A DNA stretch of 64,000 nt, from positions 186,001 to 250,000 of the forward strand of contig NZ_JNYY01000002.1 of NCBI RefSeq assembly GCF_000716785.1. The letters are read 5' to 3'. The stretch's first letter is position 1, and the number at the start of each line of letters is the position of its first letter. The notes under the pieces were generated by a model, which had not been told where the DNA came from, did not search any database, and saw only the letters and a program-made list of their open reading frames with translations. The stretch comes from Amycolatopsis vancoresmycina (GTDB taxonomy: Bacteria; Actinomycetota; Actinomycetes; Mycobacteriales; Pseudonocardiaceae). Made by a program: the position numbers and the translations under genes. Shown here one piece after another: positions 51,599-60,300 of this stretch.

Positions 51599-52249
51599 TT
51601 AGTGCGAAGCGGGCGCCTCTGCGGTGCGCAGCAGGTGGTCGTACACCAGCTCGTTCACCAGCCGGGAGACCGGGTCCTCGGCCAGCACGACGCGCTCGGT
51701 GCGGCCCTCGAGGTCGAGGTCGACGACCGCGTTCGGGTCGGCGGTCACGACGGCGAGGCCGTACGCGCGGGCGCGCGGCAGGCAGTTGCCGACGTAGTCC
51801 TCGGTGAGGACGGCCGGCGACGGGAGCACCATCGCGGCCTCGCCGTAGCGGGCGAACGGAACCGCGGAGGCCATCGCGGTGCGCCAGTGGCGCGCGACGG
51901 CCAGGACGCCGACGATCTCGGCGGCCGGGGCGGGGGCGGTTCCGGCCAGCTCCGGCCAGGTCCAGGTGTCGACGGTGGCGCGGTCGGCCACCGGGCCGGC
52001 ACCCATCGCGATGCGTTCGGCGTGCACGTCGGTGCGAAGCTTGGCGACCACGCAGACCTTGCGGCCGAGGATCGTGGTCTCGGGGAGCACGATGCCGTTC
52101 CAGCCCAGCTGGGCGGCGGCGGTGCGGGCGAGCTCGTCGACGCTCGCGGGGAGCTCGATCGGCGGCACCACGCGGCTCGGCATCGACCGGCTGCGCTTCG
52201 CGCCACCGGCGACCGTCGAGCGCTCGGTGTTCTGAGGTGTAGCCGCCAC
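51599..52249 (-). CDS. Conserved hypothetical protein
   Basis: 216 aa from the GTG at 52249, which has AAGGAGG upstream; in-frame sequence to 52306 has no ribosome site. Ser/Arg-rich first 25 residues precede a folded region with alternating beta and helical patterns (NGIVLPETTILGRKVCVVAK; GVLAVARHWRTAMASAV). No membrane helix or catalytic motif is seen. Its placement before the SDR and PRPP synthase suggests a shared operon. Function unknown. Confidence 0.68.
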   Translation of the reverse strand: MAATPQNTERSTVAGGAKRSRSMPSRVVPPIELPASVDELARTAAAQLGWNGIVLPETTILGRKVCVVAKLRTDVHAERIAMGAGPVADRATVDTWTWPELAGTAPAPAAEIVGVLAVARHWRTAMASAVPFARYGEAAMVLPSPAVLTEDYVGNCLPRARAYGLAVVTADPNAVVDLDLEGRTERVVLAEDPVSRLVNELVYDHLLRTAEAPASH

Positions 52250-52681
52250 GAGTCCGCCTCCTTCTGATCTGCACCGCTTCGTGACCGGGGGAAACCGGCA
52301 CCTCACTTGTCTAACAGCGCGGCGGCGCGGCGTCGCCGGGTAGTGCGAGTGGCTGCGATCGGCGGCGCCCAGCGGTCGATGACCGGTCGGTAGGCGGTCA
52401 TCGGACTTCGGTCGAACGGTGCGGCCAACCGAGTGAGAGCGAGGTGAGTGGCATTACCGTCCGACGGCAACCGACTACCCCCAGCAGAACGCGCCAACCG
52501 CGGATCACCCGGCCGGGACTAGCCCGTTCGGCGCAACCCGGTGGCTTCCACTGTGGACGCAGGCCGCTGAGCTGCGGATGTCCGCCGTCACCCGGTCGGC
52601 GGTGAGCTACGCCGCAGCGGTCACGCGCGGCCGGGGACTAAAGTTACCCACCAGTTACTTAGCCCCCGCCTTGGAGGACCG
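52250..52681. other. Intergenic region with promoter of the malyl-CoA lyase operon
   Basis: About 430 bases with no supported gene. Near its right end TAAAGT (52639-52644) could be a -10 and AGTTAC occurs twice, 11 bases apart (52642-52647, 52653-52658), one helical turn, just upstream of TTGGAGG and the ATG. This repeat is a possible regulator site. The left part holds the outward promoter of the minus-strand operon, not resolved. Confidence 0.4.
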
Positions 52682-53752
52682 ATGCGCTCCCCGAAGGACT
52701 TCTTCGCCCCGCTCGCCCTGGGCGCGCCCGCCCCCGTGCGGGAGATCCCGGTGACGCCGTCCCGGATGATCCACTTCTTCGACCCGGGCAACGAGAAGAT
52801 GGCGGCCAAGGTGCCGGACATCGCGAAGAAGGTCGACGTCCTGCTCGGCAACCTCGAGGACGCCGTCCGCGCCGACCGCAAGGAGGCCGCGCGCGCCGGG
52901 CTGGTCGCGATCGCCAAGGCGAACGACTTCGGGAAGACGCAGTTGTGGACGCGGGTCAACAGCCTCGACTCGCCGTGGGTGCTCGACGACCTGGTCACGC
53001 TGGTCACCGAAATCGGCGACAAGCTCGACGTGATCATGGTGCCGAAGGTGGAAGGCGCGCAGGACATCCACTACGTCGACCGGCTGCTCGCCCAGCTCGA
53101 AGCGCGCGCCGGCCTCACGAAGCCGTTGCTGGTGCACGCGATCCTCGAGACGGCGAGCGGCGTGGCCAATGTGGAGGAGATCGCCGGCGCCAGCCCGCGC
53201 ATGCAGGGCATCTCGCTCGGCCCGGCCGACCTGGCCGCGAGCCGCCGGATGAAGACGACCCGCGTCGGCGGTGGCCACCCCGGCTACCTCGTGCGCACCG
53301 ACCCGACCGGCGACGACCTGAACGCGGGCCGGACGACCTACCAGCAGGACCTTTGGCACTACACGGTCGCGCGGATGGTGGACGCGTGCGCGATGCACGG
53401 GATCCTGCCGTACTACGGGCCGTTCGGGGACATCCGGGACGTCGTGGCCTGTGAGGACCAGTTCCGCAACGCGTTCCTGCTCGGCTGCGTCGGCGCGTGG
53501 AGCCTGCACCCGGTGCAGATCGACATCGCGAAGAAGGTGTTCTCGCCTTCGCCGTCCGATGTGGCCTGGGCGCGCCGGGTGATCGCCGAGATGGGTGACG
53601 GCACGGGCGCGGTGATGATCGACGGGAAGATGCAGGACGACGCGTCGGTGAAGCAGTGCCGCGTGGTCGCCGAACTGGCCGACGCGCTCGCCGCGGACGA
53701 CCCCGAACTCGCCGCGGCCTACGACGCGGCCACCAAGGAGGCCATCGGATGA
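52682..53752 (+). CDS. L-malyl-CoA/beta-methylmalyl-CoA lyase-like HpcH/HpaI-CitE family protein
   Basis: 356 aa, with TTGGAGG before the ATG. The CitE-type TIM barrel shows LLGNLEDAVRADRK, RVNSLDSPW, MVPKVEGAQDI, HAILETASGV and SLGPADLAASRR, with the metal-binding Glu and Asp retained. The long form with an N-terminal FFDPGNEKM resembles Mcl1 of the ethylmalonyl-CoA and related pathways. It overlaps a second lyase-type gene by 4 bases, as an operon. Acetyl-CoA and propionyl-CoA handling is the likely role. Confidence 0.88.
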   Translation: MRSPKDFFAPLALGAPAPVREIPVTPSRMIHFFDPGNEKMAAKVPDIAKKVDVLLGNLEDAVRADRKEAARAGLVAIAKANDFGKTQLWTRVNSLDSPWVLDDLVTLVTEIGDKLDVIMVPKVEGAQDIHYVDRLLAQLEARAGLTKPLLVHAILETASGVANVEEIAGASPRMQGISLGPADLAASRRMKTTRVGGGHPGYLVRTDPTGDDLNAGRTTYQQDLWHYTVARMVDACAMHGILPYYGPFGDIRDVVACEDQFRNAFLLGCVGAWSLHPVQIDIAKKVFSPSPSDVAWARRVIAEMGDGTGAVMIDGKMQDDASVKQCRVVAELADALAADDPELAAAYDAATKEAIG

Positions 53753-54606
53753 CCGAGCTGAAGCCGAGGCGGTCCGTCCTCTACATGCCCGGTGCGAACG
53801 AGCGCGCGCTGGAGAAGGCCAAGACGATCCCGGCGGACGCGCTGATCCTCGACCTCGAGGACGCCGTCGCGCCGGACGCGAAGGCGGCCGCGCGGGACCG
53901 CGTGTGCGCGGCGGTGGGCAACTACGGCGGGCGCGAGGTGACGATCCGGGTGAACGGCCTGGACACCGAGTGGCACGACGCCGACCTGCGCGCGGCCGCG
54001 GCGGCCGGCCCCGCCGCGGTGGTGGTGCCGAAGGTGAATTCGGCGGCCGAGGTGCACAACATCGAGCGCGCGCTGGAGCTGGGCGGCGCGCCGGACCACA
54101 CGAAGATCTGGGCGATGGTCGAGACGCCGGTCGCGATGCTGCACGCCGAGGAGATCGCGGCGGCCTCGGAGCGGCTGACCGTGCTGGTGATGGGCACCAA
54201 CGACCTGGCCAAGGAACTGCACGCGGAGTTCGTCCCGGGCCGCGGGCCGTTGCTGGGCGGGCTTTCGCTGTGCCTGCTGGCCGCCCGCGCGACCGGCAAG
54301 GTGATCCTCGACGGCGTCTACAACGACGTGAAGGACCTTGAAGGCTTCGAAGCGGAGTGCGCCCAGGGCCGCCAGTACGGCTTCGACGGCAAGACGCTGA
54401 TCCACCCGGCGCAGGTCGAGCCGTGCAACCGGATCTTCGCGCCCTCCGAAGCGGAGATCGACCGGTCGCGGCGGATCATCGACGCCTTCGAGGAGGCGCA
54501 GCAGGACGGCCGCGGCGTGGTCACCGTGGACGGCCGGATGATCGAGAACCTGCACGTCGACAACGCGCGGCGGGTGCTCGCCCTGGCGGAGGCGGTGCGT
54601 TCCTAG
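53749..54606 (+). CDS. CitE-family CoA-ester lyase/thioesterase (malyl-CoA thioesterase- or lyase-like)
   Basis: 285 aa from ATG 53749. RRSVLYMPGANERALEKA, ADALILDLEDAVAPDAK, IRVNGLDTEW, VPKVNSAAEV, AMVETP and MGTNDLAKE match the free-standing CitE/Mcl2 class; GKTLIHPAQVEPCN is also typical. In Rhodobacter the two paralogues Mcl1 and Mcl2 act in sequence as lyase and malyl-CoA thioesterase; a similar division is possible here. It ends within 4 bases of the convergent next gene. Confidence 0.87.
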   Translation: MTELKPRRSVLYMPGANERALEKAKTIPADALILDLEDAVAPDAKAAARDRVCAAVGNYGGREVTIRVNGLDTEWHDADLRAAAAAGPAAVVVPKVNSAAEVHNIERALELGGAPDHTKIWAMVETPVAMLHAEEIAAASERLTVLVMGTNDLAKELHAEFVPGRGPLLGGLSLCLLAARATGKVILDGVYNDVKDLEGFEAECAQGRQYGFDGKTLIHPAQVEPCNRIFAPSEAEIDRSRRIIDAFEEAQQDGRGVVTVDGRMIENLHVDNARRVLALAEAVRS

Positions 54607-55295
54607 CTCGCGCGGAAAGCCTCGGTGAGCAGGGCGAGTTCGGCACGGGACCGGCCGGCGCCCCGGGTGCTGGCCGGTCCGTTGGCGTACCGGACTCCGT
54701 CGTGGACGCGCCAGCCGGCCGACGGCCAGTAGCCCCAGCCCTCGATGAGGTCCGCGGCCAGGCCGGTCCGGCCGGCCGCCGCACCCACCGAGGTGAGCGC
54801 GGCGGCGATGACCTCGGTGGCGGCCGCCGGTGTGTCGCCGTCGCCGAACGCCGGGAGCAGCAGCAGGAGACGCTCCGCCGCGGTGAGGTCCGGGTCGGGC
54901 ATGCCCGCCACCGCGACGACCTCGGGCCAGGAGAAGGCGGGCCCCAGGAAGTGCCCCTCCAGTGCGGCCAGCCGCAGAACCGGGCCACCGTCCGCCGGGG
55001 ACAGCAGGTAGTCGATCCCGGCGTCTTCGGGGAAGTTCCGGAAGACGACGTGGATCCGGTGCGCGCCGGCGGGCAGGGTGAACACCGGCCAGCTCTCCGG
55101 CGTCACCATCGAATCCGCGTACGACTCCACGTCGGCGGGATCGGCGCCGAACGCCTGGGGCGCCGAGTCCGCGCCGCCCGCGGCGAGCAGGAAGGCGGGC
55201 CAGAACAGCGAATCCGTCCGCAGGCCGGTCGCGTCTTCGAGCAGGGCGGCATCGACCGGTGGCCGGAAGCCGTCCAGGTAACCCGGGATGTGCAC
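54603..55295 (-). CDS. Conserved hypothetical protein
   Basis: 230 aa. No membrane helix, signal or catalytic motif that I recognise. The middle (HRIHVVFRNFPEDAGIDYLLSPADGG) is beta-rich; the later part is Ala/Gly-rich and contains DLIEGWGYWPSAGW. It overlaps the convergent lyase stop by 4 bases and lies 19 bases after the CU044_5270-type gene on the same strand. Function unknown. Confidence 0.7.
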   Translation of the reverse strand: MHIPGYLDGFRPPVDAALLEDATGLRTDSLFWPAFLLAAGGADSAPQAFGADPADVESYADSMVTPESWPVFTLPAGAHRIHVVFRNFPEDAGIDYLLSPADGGPVLRLAALEGHFLGPAFSWPEVVAVAGMPDPDLTAAERLLLLLPAFGDGDTPAAATEVIAAALTSVGAAAGRTGLAADLIEGWGYWPSAGWRVHDGVRYANGPASTRGAGRSRAELALLTEAFRAS

Positions 55296-55314
55296 GCCTC
55301 AGGCTATCGGTGGG

Positions 55315-56160
55315 TCACTTCGGCAGGTCGTCCGTCCACTCGGCACTGACCGCGTACGTGTGGCCCTTCGTGTCCGTGGCCGGTTTGCCGTCCGGGCCGA
55401 GGAACACCGACGACCCGTCGACCTGGCCGGTCGCCGGGTCGACGACGAGGCGGCCGCCGCCCGGCAGCTGGACGCCCGTGCCGTCGGGGGCCGCGTGCAC
55501 GCCGGGGTCGGCGGCGATCGCGCGGAACGCCGCCGCCCGGACCGCCGGGGGCGACGGCACCACGGAGACCAGGTCGATCAACGACTGGAGCACGAACGCG
55601 TCCCGCTGGTTCGCGGGCACCCCGTGCCGCTTCAGCCCTTCGACGAGCCAGTTCCGCAGGGCCGCCGGATCCGCGGGCAGCGCCAGGATCCCGCTGATCG
55701 TGACGTCGTCGTCGCCGTTGAGCCGGATGGGCCGGGGACGCACCTGGGGCACGGCTTTGCCGTGGGTCTTCGCGTCGCGGTACCACTCGTGGCCGTCGGC
55801 GGTGGTCCAGTACTCCCAGGTTTCCGTGCCGACCTTCGTCGTCGAGTGCCAGTACTTGCCGGTGCCGACCGGGGCTCGTTCGGCGACTGTGGCCGCCGCC
55901 AGCAGGATCTGCCGGCCGGGGTCGACCGGGGCCACCGCCTGGGGCGGCGGCGGTGGGGCCGGAGTCGCGGGCAGGGTCGCCACGACCACCGCGGCGGCGG
56001 CCGCGGCGGCCGCGAAGCCGATGCCGATCGCGAACGGGCGGATCCGGCGGCGGGGCGCGCCGAGCATCCGGTTCTGCAGCCGGTGCCGGCTCCGGTCGAC
56101 GACGTCCGCGGCGGGTTCGGGCGGCATCAAAGCGGCCCGCAGGGTCTGCAGGTCATTCAT
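55315..56160 (-). CDS. CU044_5270-type membrane protein, probable partner of the adjacent sigma factor
   Basis: 281 aa. A cytosolic N-terminus of about 42 residues (LRAALMPPEPAADVVDRSRHRLQ) precedes one membrane helix (about 43-63) and a Pro-rich spacer. The external domain (about 80-280) has TGKYWHSTTKVGTETWEYWT and late GSSVFLGPDGKP, which match the CU044_5270 class. It overlaps the ECF sigma gene by 8 bases. The helix plus short cytosolic part suggests an anti-sigma-like sensor without a zinc motif. Confidence 0.84.
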   Translation of the reverse strand: MNDLQTLRAALMPPEPAADVVDRSRHRLQNRMLGAPRRRIRPFAIGIGFAAAAAAAAVVVATLPATPAPPPPPQAVAPVDPGRQILLAAATVAERAPVGTGKYWHSTTKVGTETWEYWTTADGHEWYRDAKTHGKAVPQVRPRPIRLNGDDDVTISGILALPADPAALRNWLVEGLKRHGVPANQRDAFVLQSLIDLVSVVPSPPAVRAAAFRAIAADPGVHAAPDGTGVQLPGGGRLVVDPATGQVDGSSVFLGPDGKPATDTKGHTYAVSAEWTDDLPK

Positions 56161-56677
56161 CGGAAGCCTCCTGGGAAAGGACGAGGGTGAGCTTTTTGCG
56201 GGCGCGGTTCAGCCGGGAACCGACCGTGCCCGGGGAGATGCCGAGGGCCTCGGCGACTTCCGCGTAGCCGAGGTCGCCGAGCGCGACGAGCAGCAGGACA
56301 TCGCGCTCGCCGGCGGAAAGGCGGGCCAGCGCCTTCCCCACCCGCGCGGCCGCGACCGCATCGACGACCCGGTTTTCGTGTCCTTCGGCGGCCTCGCGCG
56401 GGTCGAGCCGCGAGAGGGCGCGGTAGTGCCGGGCCTCCTTGCGGCGGTGCCGGGAGACCAGGTTCGTCGCGATGCCGAACAGCCAGGCCCGCAGGTCGCC
56501 GCGGGCGGGGTCGAACTTCCCGCGGCGGTCGAACGCCACCAGGAACGTCTCGGCGGCGACGTCCTCCGCGGCTTGCGCGCCGAGCCGGCCGGCGATGTAG
56601 CGGTAGACCTCGGGGAAGTGGCGGTCGTGCACCTCGGTGAACTGGTCGACGCCAGTCACCGGGGCTGCCTCTGTCAT
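56153..56677 (-). CDS. ECF-type RNA polymerase sigma factor
   Basis: 174 aa from ATG 56677, with GGAAGG upstream. Region 2 contains HFPEVYRYIAGRLGAQAAEDVAAETFL and region 4 SAGERDVLLLVALGDLGYAEVAEALGISPGTVGSRL. It is translationally coupled to the CU044_5270-type gene. Regions 2 and 4 are separated by a basic linker typical of ECF proteins. Its regulon is unknown. It is preceded by the amidase, 62 bases upstream on the same strand. Confidence 0.93.
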   Translation of the reverse strand: MTEAAPVTGVDQFTEVHDRHFPEVYRYIAGRLGAQAAEDVAAETFLVAFDRRGKFDPARGDLRAWLFGIATNLVSRHRRKEARHYRALSRLDPREAAEGHENRVVDAVAAARVGKALARLSAGERDVLLLVALGDLGYAEVAEALGISPGTVGSRLNRARKKLTLVLSQEASDE

Positions 56678-56739
56678 GGGGTTCCTTCCCGTCGGCGGCA
56701 GTTTCACCACCACTTCGCCGCAGGGACGGAACTTCTTCC

Positions 56740-58125
56740 CTACCCCACCGGCCAGGGCCGCTGCGGCGGGCGCAGCCGCTCGTACGCCGCGGCTGCGCGC
56801 AACACGCCGAGGTCGTCGAAGCGGCGGCCGGCGATCTGGAGGCCGATCGGGCGGCCGTCGTCGGTGTAGCCGCAGTTCAGCGAGACCGCGGGCTGGCCGG
56901 ACATGTTGTACGGGACCGTGAACGCGATGTGCTCGAACGGCCGGGCCGGGTCGTTCGTCGGGGACGCCCACTCCGCCGGCGGGGCCGCCACCGGGCACGT
57001 CGGGGACAGCACCACGTCGAACGCCGAGGTCGCGCCCAGTGCCGCCACGCTCATCGCGTCGATCTGGGCGAAGCCGCGGTAGACGTCGACCCCGGACGCG
57101 TTCGCGCCGGCGGCCGCCCAGTCGGCGATGTACGGCAGGACCTTCGCGCGGCGGTCCGGCGGCAGGTCCACCGTGTCCGACCAGGCACGGGTGCGCCAGA
57201 AGACGTCGAGGCCCTCCAGCATTTCGCGGGTCAGGAACGGCTCGACCGGCTCGACGACCGCCCCCGCGGCTTCGAAGGCGCGGGCCGCCGCGGTGACGGC
57301 GTCCGTGATCGCCGGGTCGACCGGGAGGCCGGGCCCGGACTCCAGCTGCAGGCCGACGCGCAGGCCCGCCGTCGAACCGTCGAGCGACGACCAATCGAGG
57401 TCTTCCGGCGGCAGGCACAGGTGGTCACGTTCGTCCGGGCCCGAGAGCACGCCCATCAGCAACGCCGTGTCCGCGACCGTGCGGGTCATCGGGCCGGCGA
57501 CGCGGCCGAGGAACGGCGGGTGGACCGGCACCCGCCCGAAGCTCGGCTTCAGCCCGACCAGGCCGCACCAGCCCGCCGGCAGCCGGATCGAGCCGCCGAT
57601 GTCCGTGCCGGCGTGCAGCGGGCCGTACCCGGCCGCGGCCGCGGCCCCGGCGCCCGCGCTCGAGCCGCCGGGCGTGGCCGAGAGCTGCCACGGGTTGCGG
57701 GCCGTGGGGTGGAAGCTCGACAGCCCGGACGTCAGCATCCCGTAGTCCGGCATGGTCGTCTTGGCCAGCAGGACACCGCCGGACTCGCGGACCCGGGCGG
57801 CCGCCGGGGCGTCTTCGGCGGCCGGGACCAGTGCCGTGGCCGCGGTGCCCAGCGGAACCGGTGTGCCGCGGGTCGCGATGTTCTCCTTGAGCGTGAGCGG
57901 GACGCCGTCGATCGCGCCCAGCGGTTCGTCCGACGCCCAACGCGCTTCGGACGCCTTCGCGTCTTCGCGAGCGCCTGACGGATCGTACGCGTACAACGCG
58001 TGCAGCTCCGGCTCTCGCGCTTCGATACGGGCGAGCACGGCTTCGGTCACCTCGACCGGCGAGAGCGTCTTCGCGCGGTACTGCGCCACGAGCTCGACGG
58101 CGGTCAGGTCGGGCAACTCGGTCAT
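56740..58125 (-). CDS. Amidase-signature family hydrolase
   Basis: 461 aa. The catalytic triad is visible: Lys80 in LTLKENI, cis-Ser in TPGGSSAG (Ser155/156) and nucleophile Ser179 in GTDIGGSIR. The family hydrolyses amides, and some members act on peptides or drug-like amides. It lies 10 bases after the SDR gene as the last member of the importer operon, so it likely hydrolyses the amide brought in by the Dpp system. Confidence 0.94.
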   Translation of the reverse strand: MTELPDLTAVELVAQYRAKTLSPVEVTEAVLARIEAREPELHALYAYDPSGAREDAKASEARWASDEPLGAIDGVPLTLKENIATRGTPVPLGTAATALVPAAEDAPAAARVRESGGVLLAKTTMPDYGMLTSGLSSFHPTARNPWQLSATPGGSSAGAGAAAAAGYGPLHAGTDIGGSIRLPAGWCGLVGLKPSFGRVPVHPPFLGRVAGPMTRTVADTALLMGVLSGPDERDHLCLPPEDLDWSSLDGSTAGLRVGLQLESGPGLPVDPAITDAVTAAARAFEAAGAVVEPVEPFLTREMLEGLDVFWRTRAWSDTVDLPPDRRAKVLPYIADWAAAGANASGVDVYRGFAQIDAMSVAALGATSAFDVVLSPTCPVAAPPAEWASPTNDPARPFEHIAFTVPYNMSGQPAVSLNCGYTDDGRPIGLQIAGRRFDDLGVLRAAAAYERLRPPQRPWPVG

Positions 58126-58135
58126 GAGCGCTCCT

Positions 58136-58891
58136 TCACGAGGCAGGCGGGTCGAAGCGGCCGTCGACGGCGGTCCAGCCGCCGTCCACCGCGAGCACTG
58201 AGCCGGTCACGAACGACGAAGCGTCCGAAGCGAGGTACACGACGGCGCCGGCGAGTTCGTCCGGACGCGCCCAGCGGCCCAACGCGCCCTTCGCCGCGTA
58301 CGCGTCGTACCACTCCGGGTTCGCCTTGATCTGCGCGGTCAGCGGGGTCTCGACGACGCCGGGGGCGATCGCGTTGACCCGGACGCCAGCCGGGCCGAAC
58401 TCCGCCGCGGCCGTCCGGAACAGCTGGACGAGCCCGGCTTTCGTGGCCGCGTACGGGCCCTGTCCCGGCTCGACGGTCGTGCCGCGGATCGACGAGAAGC
58501 CGATGATGCTGCCCCGGCCGCGCGCGACCATGCCGGCGCCGAAGCCGCGGACGACCTCGAACGTCACGCCGAGGTTCAGCGCGATGACGCGGTCGAACTC
58601 CTCGCGCGTGTAGTCCAGCAACCGTTTGCGGACGTTGGTCGCGGCGGTGAGCACGACGACGTCGACCTCGCCCAGCTCGGCCGCGGCGCGGTCGATCGCG
58701 CCCGGTTCCAGGAGGTCCAGCGGGTACGCCTCACCGACACCGGCTTCTCGCGCGGCTTCGAGGTCGCGGTCCGCGCAGACGACGTCGGCGCCGTGCGCGG
58801 CCAAAGCCCGCGCGGCTTCGCGGCCGATGCCGCCCGCGCCGAGCACGACGGCCCGGCGGCCGTCCAGGCGGAACAGGTTTTCGTACGTCAC
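58136..58891 (-). CDS. Short-chain dehydrogenase/reductase
   Basis: 251 aa from GTG 58891. VLGAGGIGREAARAL binds NAD(P) and DLLEPGAIDRAAAEL follows. SIIGFSSIRGTTVEPGQGPYAATKAG contains Ser, Tyr and Lys of the active site; APGVVETPLTA is the expected loop. The ASDASSFVTGSVLAVDGGW ending is classical. It overlaps the aldehyde dehydrogenase stop by 4 bases and lies 10 bases before the amidase. It probably oxidises an alcohol intermediate. Confidence 0.9.
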   Translation of the reverse strand: MTYENLFRLDGRRAVVLGAGGIGREAARALAAHGADVVCADRDLEAAREAGVGEAYPLDLLEPGAIDRAAAELGEVDVVVLTAATNVRKRLLDYTREEFDRVIALNLGVTFEVVRGFGAGMVARGRGSIIGFSSIRGTTVEPGQGPYAATKAGLVQLFRTAAAEFGPAGVRVNAIAPGVVETPLTAQIKANPEWYDAYAAKGALGRWARPDELAGAVVYLASDASSFVTGSVLAVDGGWTAVDGRFDPPAS

Positions 58892-60300
58892 GGGCGCAGC
58901 ACCGCCATCCTCGTCACGGTCAGCTCTTCGACGGCGAACCGCGGCCCCTCGCGGCCGATGCCGGAGTCCTTCACGCCGCCGTAGGGCATGGTGTCCGAGC
59001 GGAAGCCGGGCACCTCGTTGATCACGACCCCGCCCACTTCGAGCTCGTCGAGCGCCCGGAACGCGGTGTTCAGCGACCGGCTGTAGACGCTGGCGTGGAG
59101 CCCGTAGCGGGACGCGTTCACCGCGGCGAACGCTTCGTCCACATCGGACACCGTGCGGACGCAGACGACCGGGCCGAAGATCTCTTCGTCCCAGACTTCG
59201 ACGCCGTCCGGCACGTCGAGGAGGACGGTCGGCCGCAGCACGGTTCCCTCGACACCGCCGCCGACCTGGCGCGCGCCGGACTTCGAGATCCACGCGGCGA
59301 CCCGCTCGGTCGAAGCGGGGTCGATCAGCGCGGACACCCGCGTCTTCTCGTCGCGCGGGTCGCCGACGACGATCTCGCCGAGCCGGGCCAGCAGGCGGTC
59401 GGTGAAGTCCGCAGCGACCGACGCGACGACGAGCACCCGCTGCACCGAGATGCACGCCTGCCCGGACGCGTAGAACCCGCCGCGCAGCACGGCGTCCACC
59501 GCGGCATCGAGATCCGCGTCTTCGGCCACCACGAGCGCCGCGTTCGAGCCCAGCTCCAGCAGCGTCTTCGTCGGGGCCGCGTCACGGGCGATCCGGTGGC
59601 CGACCGCGGCCGAGCCGGTGAACGAGACCGCGCCGACGCGGCGGTCCGTCGTGAGCGCCGCGCCCACGGACGCGTCCCCGGTGACCAGCTGGACCATCGC
59701 CGCCACCGGCGCGACCGAACGCACGAGGTGCACCAGCCACAGGGTGGCGAGCGGGGTCTGCGGCGCCGGTTTGACGATCACCGGGCAGCCCGCGGCGATC
59801 GCCGGGGCGATCTTGTGCGACGCGAGCAGCAGCGGGTAGTTGAAGCCCGCGATACCGACGACCACACCGATCGGCTTGCGCTTCCAGAACCCGACCAGGC
59901 CGTCACCCGACGGCAGCAGGTCGAGCGGCACGGTCTCGCCGTGCAGCCGCGACACCTCTTCGGCGGCGGCTTCCCAGGTGACGATCGTGCGCGCGACCTC
60001 GACGCGGCAGTCGACCAGCGGTTTCCCGGTTTCCAGCACCAGCAGGTCTTCGAACTCGGACCGGCGCGCGGCGAGAGCGGCAGCGACGTCGTTCAGCAGG
60101 GCCCGGCGAACCCGCGAAGGCAGCGAAGCCACTTCGCGGGCGACGGCGACAGCTTCGTCCAATGCGCGTGTAGCCAGCTCGGGCGTACCGACCGGCGCGT
60201 GGCCGATGACGCTCCCGTCGTACGGGAAAACGATTTCTTCGACATCCACAGTGGACACCCAGCCACCGCCGACCGGCAGGCCGTCCGGGTACTCAGCCAT
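58888..60300 (-). CDS. NAD(P)-dependent aldehyde dehydrogenase
   Basis: 470 aa from ATG 60300 (GGAGG upstream; a GTG at 60306 is too close to it). SFTGSAAVGHRIA, LELGSNAALVV with catalytic Glu, and GQACISVQR with catalytic Cys are intact; EEIFGPVVCV and PYGGVKDSGIGREG mark the C-terminal side. It overlaps dppF by 8 bases and the SDR by 4 bases, placing it within the importer operon. Role: oxidation of an aldehyde to the acid. Confidence 0.94.
   Translation of the reverse strand: MAEYPDGLPVGGGWVSTVDVEEIVFPYDGSVIGHAPVGTPELATRALDEAVAVAREVASLPSRVRRALLNDVAAALAARRSEFEDLLVLETGKPLVDCRVEVARTIVTWEAAAEEVSRLHGETVPLDLLPSGDGLVGFWKRKPIGVVVGIAGFNYPLLLASHKIAPAIAAGCPVIVKPAPQTPLATLWLVHLVRSVAPVAAMVQLVTGDASVGAALTTDRRVGAVSFTGSAAVGHRIARDAAPTKTLLELGSNAALVVAEDADLDAAVDAVLRGGFYASGQACISVQRVLVVASVAADFTDRLLARLGEIVVGDPRDEKTRVSALIDPASTERVAAWISKSGARQVGGGVEGTVLRPTVLLDVPDGVEVWDEEIFGPVVCVRTVSDVDEAFAAVNASRYGLHASVYSRSLNTAFRALDELEVGGVVINEVPGFRSDTMPYGGVKDSGIGREGPRFAVEELTVTRMAVLRP

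Noticed and set aside
52303..52497. 64-codon frame on the minus strand
   Set aside because: Arg/Ala/Pro-rich without ribosome site or motif; lies in the divergent promoter region.
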